A stretch of DNA of 64,000 bases from Deltaproteobacteria bacterium (GTDB lineage: Bacteria; Myxococcota_A; Polyangia; GCA-2747355; JADLHG01). The stretch spans positions 124,001-188,000 of the forward strand of contig JADLHG010000056.1 in the NCBI GenBank assembly GCA_020848905.1, in the 5' to 3' direction. Below the pieces are notes generated by a model. That model did no database searches. It saw nothing but the letters and a program-made list of their open reading frames with translations, and had not been told where the DNA came from. Positions 1-8,325 of this stretch are shown in pieces. The position numbers and the translations under genes were made by a program. Position 1 is the first letter of the stretch. Each line of letters begins with the position of its first letter.

Positions 1-588
1 GAAGAGCTGCTGCACGCGCTCGGCCAGAAGCCCGCGCACCACGCGCTTCGAAGGCCCGAAGGTGGCGTAGAAGGCCTCGGCGTTGCCTCCCGCGGTGAGG
101 AACGCGTTGGCCAGCTCGAAGGCGCTGGCCATGTCGGGGACCCGCAGCTTGCCGTACTCGGGGAGTCGCCTGTTGCGGATCTCCGTGCGGACGGCCTCGG
201 GGCTCGCGCCCGGCGTGCGCTTGAAGACCAGCTCGAAGCCGCTGTCCAGGAACTCGAAGCCCTCGCGGATGCGCCCTTCGAGCATCCGGTACTTGTACGC
301 GGCGAGGTTCACGATGTCGTGGCCGTCCACCTGGCCGGCGATGCCCGTATAGGACGTGCTGCCGCTGCCGGTCACCTGGCCCCGACGATCCGTGAAGGTC
401 CGCTTCCGCTCGCCCCCGTGGTAAGTGGGTCGCTCGTTTCGGCCCCGGATCTGCCACTGCGCTCCGCCGTAGGCTCCGCCGTTGTTCCAGAACTCGAGCG
501 GGTGCGGGTCAGCCGCCTGCGCCGGGGCAGCCAGGGCGAGTCCGAGCAGGGCCGTCAGGCTGAAGAGGATGCGTCGGTGCGCGCTCAT
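1..588 (-). CDS. Secreted protein of unknown function (3' end cut off by window)
   Basis: Reading leftward from an ATG at 588, the frame stays open for 196 codons to the window edge, so the C-terminus is missing. A good ribosome binding site (GGAGGAAC) sits directly before the start. The first 25 residues form a classical Sec signal peptide: a basic start (MSAHRR), a hydrophobic core and an AQA cleavage site before ADPHPLEFW. The mature part is rich in Gly, Arg and Tyr early on, then has an acidic/basic helical region (KYRMLEGRIREGFEFLDSG). I do not recognise a family. It is probably periplasmic or surface-exposed. It lies 222 bp downstream of hemE on the same strand. The open frame, signal peptide and start site make a real gene likely; the function is unknown. 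Confidence 0.75.
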   Translation of the reverse strand, partial: MSAHRRILFSLTALLGLALAAPAQAADPHPLEFWNNGGAYGGAQWQIRGRNERPTYHGGERKRTFTDRRGQVTGSGSTSYTGIAGQVDGHDIVNLAAYKYRMLEGRIREGFEFLDSGFELVFKRTPGASPEAVRTEIRNRRLPEYGKLRVPDMASAFELANAFLTAGGNAEAFYATFGPSKRVVRGLLAERVQQLF

Positions 589-610
589 GTTCCTCCGTGG
601 GCCGGGTGAT

Positions 611-627
611 GGCGCCTCGAAGGCGCC
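611..627. repeat. Perfect 7-bp hairpin in leader of secreted-protein gene
   Basis: GGCGCCT and AGGCGCC flank a three-base loop, 23 bases upstream of the ATG at 588. There is no T-tract on either strand, so it is not a typical intrinsic terminator. It could be a leader hairpin for the minus-strand gene or chance in GC-rich DNA. Confidence 0.35.
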
Positions 628-810
628 GCGGCCTGCGCGGGGCCATGAAAGCAACGCCCGTGCCCAGGGTGGCGTTGGGCGGAAGTCGAAGAAATGCGAA
701 GACAGATCCCGACGCCTGCCGTTCGGCGCGCCGTGGCTCGCGGGCCTGCCGGCTGGGAGCCCCTGCCGACGATTGTGGGCGCTCGGGCGGGGACTCCGAG
801 CACCGGCGGA

Positions 811-1842
811 TCAGCGCGCGGAGAGGCGGTGTACCAGCTCGACCAGCAGGCGCGCGTTCTCCTCGGGCGTCTCGGGCAACACGCCGTGGCCCAGGTTGAA
901 GATGTGCCCCGCCGCGCCGTCCACCGCGGAGAGGAGCTCGCGCACGCGGGCCTCGAGGGTGGCGCGAGGGGCGAAGAGCAGGCAGGGGTCGAGGTTCCCC
1001 TGGACGGGGACCTGCTGACCGAGACGGCGCCGGGCCTCGCCGATGTCCACGCGCCAATCGAGTCCGACCACGTCGGCCCCCGCCTCGCGCAGGAGCTCGA
1101 GCAACGTGGAGGTGGCCGTGCCGAAGTGGAGCCGCGGCACGCCCAGGTCGGCGAGGCTGGCGAAGATGCGCTGGCTGTAGGGGAGGACGAAGCGCCGGTA
1201 GTCGGCCGGCGAGAGGATGCCGGCCCACGAGTCGAAGAGCTGTACCGCGTGGCAACCGGCCTCCACCTGCGCACGGAGGTGTCGCGACACCATCTCGGTG
1301 AGCTTCTCGAGGAGTGCGTGCGCCGTGCGCTCGTCGGTGACCATCATCCGCTTGAAGCGGTTGAAGTCGCGCGAGTGCTTTCCCTCGACGAGATAGCAGG
1401 CCAGCGTGAAGGGGGCACCGGCGAAGCCGATCAGGGGAACGCGTCCGCCGAGGCCGGAGAGAGTCAGCCGGATGGCCTCCATCACGAAGGACATGCGCTC
1501 CACGGGGTCCACGACCTCGAGAGCGGCCACCTCCGCGGCGGTGGCGATCGGGTGTTCGAGGACCGGACCCTTGTCGGTAATCTCCATCGGCGCGCCCATG
1601 GCGCGGGGGAGCACCAGGATATCAGAGAAGATGATCCCGGCGTCCACGCCGAGCTGCTCGACGGCGTCCACCGTGACCTGGGCAGCCAGCTCGGGGGTGC
1701 TGCAGAGCTCGAAGAACGAGACCCGCTCGCGGATGCGCCGGTAGGACGCTTGGTATCGACCGGCCTGGCGCATCAGCCAGACGGGCGTGCAGTCCACTGG
1801 CCGGCCGCGGCAGGCCTCGATGAAACGGAAAGGAGCAGGCAT
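811..1842 (-). CDS. hemE: Uroporphyrinogen decarboxylase HemE
   Basis: Converts uroporphyrinogen III to coproporphyrinogen III by removing four acetate carboxyl groups, in the cytoplasm, in haem biosynthesis. The protein is 343 residues, the normal HemE length. The N-terminal family signature PVWLMRQAGRY is present, followed by LPRAMGAP, LIGFAGAPFTLA, the DSWAG region and the C-terminal FNLGHGVLPETP signature. The ATG at 1842 was chosen because GGAGGTCACC precedes it and MPAPFRFIEACRG matches normal HemE N-termini; the frame is open further upstream but that part has no HemE character. The other haem genes here (hemA, hemC) are more than 30 kb away, so hemE is a separate unit. A TATGCT -10-like box inside the 1861-1938 inverted repeat would give a leader of only about 16 bases. 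Confidence 0.96.
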   Translation of the reverse strand: MPAPFRFIEACRGRPVDCTPVWLMRQAGRYQASYRRIRERVSFFELCSTPELAAQVTVDAVEQLGVDAGIIFSDILVLPRAMGAPMEITDKGPVLEHPIATAAEVAALEVVDPVERMSFVMEAIRLTLSGLGGRVPLIGFAGAPFTLACYLVEGKHSRDFNRFKRMMVTDERTAHALLEKLTEMVSRHLRAQVEAGCHAVQLFDSWAGILSPADYRRFVLPYSQRIFASLADLGVPRLHFGTATSTLLELLREAGADVVGLDWRVDIGEARRRLGQQVPVQGNLDPCLLFAPRATLEARVRELLSAVDGAAGHIFNLGHGVLPETPEENARLLVELVHRLSAR

Positions 1843-1860
1843 GGTGACCTCCACGTGGCC

Positions 1861-1938
1861 GCGGAGCATAGCGCAGGGACGCGAGGGTGGCGTCGCCTTT
1901 CGTCGCGCCGCGCGGGCGGTCGGTGCGCTATGCTCCGC
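1861..1938. promoter_or_regulatory. Divergent 14-bp inverted repeat with TATGCT boxes
   Basis: GCGGAGCATAGCGC at 1861-1874 and its exact reverse complement at 1925-1938 lie between hemE (minus) and the SUMF1-fold gene (plus), separated by 50 bases. Each arm, read outward toward its own gene, contains TATGCT, a plausible -10 hexamer. Initiation would give a leader of about 16 bases for hemE and an almost leaderless message for the gene at 1943. No convincing -35 hexamer is seen at either. It may be paired promoters, an operator, or both. Confidence 0.5.
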
Positions 1939-1942
1939 AGCC

Positions 1943-2731
1943 GTGCGCGCGTTTGTTCGGGTCGGGTGTCTCTGCTGGGCCGCCCTGCTGCTGGCTCCTG
2001 CCGTGCGGGCCGACGAGCTCGTGCTCGTGCCCGCGGGGACCTTCCCCATGGGCAGCCTCGGCGGGGACGCGGACGAGCGGCCGGTTCGGCGCGTGACCCT
2101 GCCGGCCTTTCGCATCGATCGTACAGAGGTGACCCAGGGAGCGTACGCCCGCTGCGTGGCCGCCGGGGCCTGCCGACCGGCGCGGCGCTACGCCGGCCTC
2201 GAGAGCGCGGAGCTGCCGGCCGTGGGGGTCTCCTGGGAGGACGCCGTTGCCTACTGCCGCTACGTTCGCAAGCGGCTCCCCACGGAGGCTGAGTGGGAAC
2301 GCGCGGCGCGCGGGACCGACGGTCGAAGCTACCCCTGGGGGGCGGGGCTGGATTGCCGACGCGCGAACTTCGGCAACTTCGACGGCGAGGGGCCCTGCGC
2401 GGGGACGCACCCGGGGCGCGTGGGACCGGTCGGCCGCTTTCCCGGCGGGCGGAGTCCCGTGGGGGCGTTCGACATGGGCGGCAACGCGTGGGAGTGGGTC
2501 GCGGACTGGTACGGCCCCTACGGCGGCCCGACGACGGACCCCCGTGGACCTGTGCGAGGCCGCTTTCGCGTGGTCCGCGGCGGGTCGTGCTGCTCGTACT
2601 TCGCCATGCCCCGCGCGACGAACCGCGCGCGCTTCGAGCCCGACTACGCCGGGGACGACGTCGGCTTTCGCTGCGCCTCCTCCGTCGGAGGCCACGTCGG
2701 GCCTTCGAGCGCGTCTTCGAGCGCGCGTTGA
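1943..2731 (+). CDS. Exported SUMF1/FGE-fold protein
   Basis: A 262-residue protein of the formylglycine-generating-enzyme/sulfatase-modifying-factor fold. From a GTG at 1943 it has a signal peptide (hydrophobic core ending AVRA before DELVLVPAG). Family motifs follow in order: LVPAGTFPMGS, FRIDRTEVTQGAYARC, VSWEDAVAYCRYVRKRLPTEAEWERAARG, GGNAWEWVADWYG, RVVRGGS and DDVGFRCA. The two catalytic cysteines of true FGE (the GGSxxCxxxxC spacing) are not in register: here GGS is followed at once by CC and position 8 is Pro. A sulfatase-activating role is therefore doubtful; a binding or structural role as in other exported family members fits better. It is divergent from hemE and just upstream of the mutase gene. 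The start is chosen for the signal peptide; the frame remains open upstream. Confidence 0.85.
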   Translation: MRAFVRVGCLCWAALLLAPAVRADELVLVPAGTFPMGSLGGDADERPVRRVTLPAFRIDRTEVTQGAYARCVAAGACRPARRYAGLESAELPAVGVSWEDAVAYCRYVRKRLPTEAEWERAARGTDGRSYPWGAGLDCRRANFGNFDGEGPCAGTHPGRVGPVGRFPGGRSPVGAFDMGGNAWEWVADWYGPYGGPTTDPRGPVRGRFRVVRGGSCCSYFAMPRATNRARFEPDYAGDDVGFRCASSVGGHVGPSSASSSAR

Positions 2732-2756
2732 CCGCTCGGCGCAACCGCCGTAGAAC
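2728..2756 (+). promoter_or_regulatory. Predicted sigma-70-type promoter for mutase-kdsA
   Basis: TTGACC (2728-2733), which overlaps the preceding stop codon, a 17-bp spacer, then TAGAAC (2751-2756). This gives a leader of about 77 bases before the mutase ATG at 2840. Confidence 0.5.
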
Positions 2757-2839
2757 TCGGACACTGTGGTGCGACACCGGAGGTCTGCCGCGCGGCGGAC
2801 CCGTGACGCGCCCGAAAGGCCCGTGACCGAGGAAGAGCC

Positions 2840-4440
<1,601 letters not shown>

Positions 4441-4444
<4 letters not shown>

Positions 4445-5280
4445 TCGACACGGTGCAGATCGGTGGGGTTCGCCTGGGACGCGGTGCGCCCCTCGCGCTC
4501 ATCGCGGGGCCGTGCGTCGTCGAGGACGAGGCCACCCTCTTCGCCGCGGCAGAGGCCCTGGCGAGCCTTCGCGATGCGCACGGGCTCGCCGTGATCTTCA
4601 AGAGCTCCTACGAGAAGGACAACCGTACCTCGGCCTCCGCCTACCGCGGGCCCGGACTCGCGGCGGGCCTTTCGCTGCTCCGAGCGGTGCGCGAGCGCTT
4701 CGGTCTGCCGGTGCTCGCCGACGTGCACCGGGCCGAGGACGTCGCCTCGGCCGCGGAGGCGCTGGATGCGGTCCAGGTGCCGGCGCTCCTTTCGCGGCAG
4801 ACGAGCTTCCTCGAGACGGTGGCGGCGTGCGGTCGCCCCGTGGTGCTGAAGAAGGGGCAGTTCCTCTCGGCGCGCGGCGTGGCGGGGGCGCTCGAGAAGC
4901 TGCGCGGGGCGGGGGCGCGAGAGGTGCTGGTGGTCGAGCGCGGGAGCTGCTTCGGCTACGACCGCCTGGTGGTGGACTTCGGGGCCCTCGACGAGCTGCG
5001 CGGTCTTGGCTGCCCCGTCGCGCTGGACGCGGGGCACCCGGCTCCGAAGAGGGATAGCATCCCGACGCTGGCCCGGGCTGGCGTCGCGGCGGGTGTCGAC
5101 GCGCTCTTCGTCGAGTGCCACCCGGACCCGGGGCGCGCGCTCTGCGACGGGGAACGGATGCTGTCCCTTCACGTGCTGGCGGAGGAGCTTCCGGTCTGGT
5201 TGCGCGTCGCGGCGGTGGTGCGGGGGGGCGGGGCTTCGGTGGGGAGCGGGGCCTTGGCGGGGAGCAGCTCGCTACCGTGA
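4441..5280 (+). CDS. kdsA: 3-deoxy-8-phosphooctulonate synthase (KDO8P synthase)
   Basis: Condenses phosphoenolpyruvate with arabinose-5-phosphate to give KDO-8-phosphate, for the lipopolysaccharide inner core. It has 279 residues and starts at a GTG that overlaps the mutase stop (GTGA), so translation is probably coupled. Motifs: [45 protein letters not shown] and CHPDP. Metal ligands of the metal-dependent class are all present: Cys25, His199, Glu225 and Asp236. His199 to Glu225 is 26 residues against about 37 in the Aquifex enzyme, because the Gly-rich loop after DATH (PGG...SGG) is replaced by PAPKRDSI. The end is slightly extended and Gly/Ser-rich. KdsA is clear by sequence; the short loop is unusual, and a related neuraminate- or DAHP-type activity cannot be fully excluded. 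Confidence 0.88.
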
Positions 5281-5284
5281 CTGC

Positions 5285-5581
5285 TCAGCTCTTGCGGTCG
5301 TTCTTGCGCTCGGCGGGCTCGACGTCCGCGTCCTCGATCTCACCGCGCCGCTTGCTGTCCAGCTCGCCCGCCTTCTTCGACGGGAGCGCGTCGTCGGCGC
5401 TCGCCTGACGGAAGCTCCGCATCGTGTCGCCCAGGGCCTTGCCGAGCTGCGGCAGGCGCGAGGCACCGAAGAGCAGCACCACGATCGCCAGGATGATGAG
5501 GAGCTCGGTGGGACCGAGGCTGCAGCCGGAGGCGCCGAGCGTCAGCGCGAGGAGGCCATACCGCGAGAGGAGCTTCGTCAT
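5285..5581 (-). CDS. tatA: TatA/E-like twin-arginine translocase subunit with extra leader
   Basis: A 98-residue protein. From residue 22 it is a canonical TatA: LGPTELLIILAIVVLLFGASRLPQLG, with one membrane helix, the FGxxRLP hinge and an amphipathic helix (KALGDTMRSFRQA), then a charged tail. TatA forms the protein-conducting part of the Tat pathway for folded proteins at the inner membrane. Unusually, about 21 residues precede the TatA start (MTKLLSRYGLLALTLGASGCS). They look like a short signal sequence with a lipobox-like ASGC. There is no internal ATG or GTG at the normal TatA start, and a GAGG lies before the upstream ATG, so the leader seems to be translated. No tatB or tatC is nearby. 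The stop is 4 bp from the convergent kdsA stop; lon lies upstream on the same strand. Confidence 0.88.
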   Translation of the reverse strand: MTKLLSRYGLLALTLGASGCSLGPTELLIILAIVVLLFGASRLPQLGKALGDTMRSFRQASADDALPSKKAGELDSKRRGEIEDADVEPAERKNDRKS

Positions 5582-5625
5582 GGTTCGCCTCGAGGGAATG
5601 CGCGATTCGACGCGCCGTGCCGCGT

Positions 5626-5654
5626 AGTATGCACGACGGCCCCGAGGGCGGCAA
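5626..5654 (-). promoter_or_regulatory. Predicted promoter for tatA
   Basis: On the minus strand TTGCCG (5654-5649), a 17-bp spacer, then CATACT (5631-5626), about 45 bases upstream of the tatA ATG and downstream of the lon stop. tatA may thus have its own start besides read-through from lon. Confidence 0.45.
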
Positions 5655-5700
5655 GGCGTGGAAACGTTTGGGTCGTAGCGGTTTGCGGGAGCTATGGCTT

Positions 5701-8112
5701 TTACATGGCCGAGTGGGCCGAGGTATCGGGTACCGGCGCCGGCATCGGGCTGCGTCGCCGACGCGGGTTGGGCTGCGCTGCGGTGAGCGCGATCTCCATC
5801 GCCTCCTGGATCGTGGAGACGTAGACCAGCTCCATCTCCGTGAGCACCTCGGCGGGGATGTCGACCGCGTCCTTGCGATTCCGGTCGGGGAGGAGCACGC
5901 GTCGGATGCCGCCGCGGTGGGCGGCGAGGACCTTCTCCTTGATCCCACCGACGGGCATGATCGTGCCGCGAAGCGAGATCTCCCCGGTCATCGCCAGATC
6001 GTCGCGCACCGGGCGGTCGGAGAGGAGCGACACGAGCGCAGTGACCATCGTCAGGCCGGCCGAGGGACCGTCCTTGCGCACGGCCCCCGCAGGGACGTGC
6101 AGGTGCAGGTCGCAGCTCGCCAGGAAGTCGGGCTCCAGGCCGAGCTGGGTGGCCCGCGAGCGCGCGAAGGTCAGGGCGGCCTGCGCCGACTCCTGCATCA
6201 CCTCGCCCAGGTGACCGGTGAGGATGAGCCGCCCCTTGCCGGGCATGTCAGTGGCCTCGATGAACATCAGCTCGCCGCCCACCGGGGTCCACGCGAGGCC
6301 GGTGGCGACCCCCGGTAGCTCGGTGCGCTCGGCGATCTCCGGGTAGAAGCGCTGCGGGCCCAGGATCCCCTCCACCTCTCCGCCGTGGATCTCGCCCGTC
6401 GTCGGTTCTCCGGCGGCGAGCTTGACGGCCACGCTCCGGCACACGGAGGCCAGCTCGCGCTCCAGGTTGCGGACGCCGGCCTCTCGCGTGTAGCTGTCGA
6501 TCACCTCCGTGACCGCGGCGTCGTCGATCCGGAACTGCTCGTCCGTCAACCCGTGCTCCGTGACCTGCTTCGGCAGCAGATGACGTCGCGCGATGTGCAG
6601 CTTCTCGGAGCGCGTGTACCCGGGGAGCTCGAGGATCTCGAGGCGATCCTTGAGCGCGGGCGGTATGGGGTCGATCTGGTTCGCCGTGGCGAAAAAGAGC
6701 ACCTGCGACAGATCGAAGGGGACCTCGAGGAAGTGGTCGCTGAAGGTCGCGTTCTGCTCCGGGTCCAGCACCTCGAGGAGCGCAGCGGCCGGGTCGCCAC
6801 GGAAGTCGGCCCCGATCTTGTCGATCTCATCCAGCACGAAGACGGGGTTGCGGGTGCCGGCGCGGCGCATGCTCTGGATGATGCGGCCGGGCAGCGCGCC
6901 CACGTAGGTGCGCCGGTGTCCGCGGATCTCGGCCTCGTCGCGGACTCCGCCGAGCGAGGCGCGGACGTACTTCCGGCCGAGCGCGCGGGCCACGCTTCGC
7001 CCCGTCGAGGTCTTGCCCACACCCGGGGGGCCGATCAGGCACAGGATGGGTCCCTTCTTGTCCGGCTTGAGCTTGCGGACCGCCAGGTACTCGACGATGC
7101 GCTTCTTCACCTTGTCTAGGCCGTAGTGGTCCTCGTCCAAGACCTGCCGCGCGTGGTCGAGGTTGAGGTAGTCCTCGGTCAGCTTGTTCCAGGGGAGCTC
7201 TACGAGCCACTCGAGGTAGGTTCGCGTGACGGTGTACTCGGGGGATTGCGGCGGGATCTGTCGCAGGCGGAGGATCTGCTTGCGCGCGACCTCTTCCACG
7301 TCGGCCGGCATGGCGGCCTCTTCGATGCGCTCCTCGAACTCGCCCGCGGCGTCGTCCTCGTCCGAGTCGCCGAGCTCCTCCTGGATCGCGCGCAGGCGCT
7401 GCCGGAGCATCGCCTCCCTCTGGTGGCGGCCCATTTCGGAGCGTACGTGCGAGTCGATCTGCTCCTTCACGCGATGCGTTTCGAGCGCGCGCTGGAGCCG
7501 CGTCAGCACCTCCTGTAGCCGGGCTACCACGTCGTGCAACTTGAGCAGCTCGATCTTCTCGGGGATCGAGGCCTCGAGGTTGGACGCTGCCACGTCGGCC
7601 AGGCGGCCCGGCTCGCGGAGCTGGTCCAGCATCGCCGCGGCCTCGTCAGGGATGTCCGGAGAGACAGAGACGAGCTGCTTCGCCATGTCGCGCACGGCGA
7701 GGGCCAGGCCTTGCGCCTCGACGTCCCGCTCGCCCGTCTCCACGACCTCACGGAAGTAGCCGTAGAGCGCGTCCTCTCCCTCCTCGAGCTCGACGAGCTC
7801 GAGGCGGCGCAGGCCACGAGCCACGACGGTGGCCCGGCCGGGGGAGGCCTTCATCACCCGAAGAACCTCTCCCTCCACGCCGCTCGGGTAGACGTCCATC
7901 GTGCCCGGGTCGTCCAGCTCGGGCACCGTCTGCGTCACGAACGCGATGCGCTCGTTCGGCGTGCTGGCTGCGCGCTCGGCTGCGGACAGAGAGCGCGGGC
8001 GGCCCACGTCGATGGGTTGGACCACTCCCGGGAAAAGCACGGTGTTGCGCAGCGGGATCACCGCCAGCCGGACCAACCCCTCGTGTCTGTTTCGCTCAGT
8101 CATCTTTGCCAC
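5701..8112 (-). CDS. lon: ATP-dependent protease Lon
   Basis: Cytoplasmic AAA+ serine protease that degrades misfolded and regulatory proteins; 803 residues, normal Lon length. N-terminal substrate-binding LON domain (about 12-210), coiled linker (about 210-300), AAA+ module with Walker A GPPGVGKT (361-368) and Walker B VFVLDEID (424-431), and protease domain with catalytic Ser684 (KDGPSAG) and Lys725 (GGIKEK). A basic/proline tail of about 25 residues follows the protease domain. The start is either GTG at 8112 or ATG at 8103; GGAGG lies four bases before the GTG, which is close, and thirteen before the ATG, which is far, so it stays open. A sigma-70-type promoter is visible upstream. I saw no clear heat-shock promoter. 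Confidence 0.97.
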   Translation of the reverse strand: MAKMTERNRHEGLVRLAVIPLRNTVLFPGVVQPIDVGRPRSLSAAERAASTPNERIAFVTQTVPELDDPGTMDVYPSGVEGEVLRVMKASPGRATVVARGLRRLELVELEEGEDALYGYFREVVETGERDVEAQGLALAVRDMAKQLVSVSPDIPDEAAAMLDQLREPGRLADVAASNLEASIPEKIELLKLHDVVARLQEVLTRLQRALETHRVKEQIDSHVRSEMGRHQREAMLRQRLRAIQEELGDSDEDDAAGEFEERIEEAAMPADVEEVARKQILRLRQIPPQSPEYTVTRTYLEWLVELPWNKLTEDYLNLDHARQVLDEDHYGLDKVKKRIVEYLAVRKLKPDKKGPILCLIGPPGVGKTSTGRSVARALGRKYVRASLGGVRDEAEIRGHRRTYVGALPGRIIQSMRRAGTRNPVFVLDEIDKIGADFRGDPAAALLEVLDPEQNATFSDHFLEVPFDLSQVLFFATANQIDPIPPALKDRLEILELPGYTRSEKLHIARRHLLPKQVTEHGLTDEQFRIDDAAVTEVIDSYTREAGVRNLERELASVCRSVAVKLAAGEPTTGEIHGGEVEGILGPQRFYPEIAERTELPGVATGLAWTPVGGELMFIEATDMPGKGRLILTGHLGEVMQESAQAALTFARSRATQLGLEPDFLASCDLHLHVPAGAVRKDGPSAGLTMVTALVSLLSDRPVRDDLAMTGEISLRGTIMPVGGIKEKVLAAHRGGIRRVLLPDRNRKDAVDIPAEVLTEMELVYVSTIQEAMEIALTAAQPNPRRRRSPMPAPVPDTSAHSAM

Positions 8113-8245
8113 GCAGCCTCCGGGCGCCCCTCGGTCCCGCTCGATCCGCGGGGGAGGCGCCCAAATCGATCACTATTTCGGAGACCTAAGCGTCGGCCAC
8201 CCCATCCATGCAGGCCGCGGGCGCCGAAAAGGAATCCACCTACGC

Positions 8246-8273
8246 AAGTTAGCCACTTGCCCGCCCAAGTCAA
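8246..8273 (-). promoter_or_regulatory. Predicted promoter for lon
   Basis: On the minus strand TTGACT (8273-8268), 16-bp spacer, TAACTT (8251-8246). Initiation near 8239 gives a leader of roughly 130 bases before lon. It lies in the 213-bp gap between the nucleotidase stop and the lon start. Confidence 0.55.
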
Positions 8274-8325
8274 CATCGTGTGCCACCCGGGCCCCGGCCC
8301 GGTGGGTCCTCCCCCGTGCCACCGG

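Noticed and set aside
611-627. Intrinsic terminator for hemE
   Set aside because: The hairpin is good but there is no T-tract, and it lies nearly 200 bases after the hemE stop and just before the next gene.
694-2292. Long plus-strand open frame opposite hemE
   Set aside because: It is the antisense shadow of hemE with Arg/Gly/His-rich composition and no domain; hemE on the minus strand is unmistakable.
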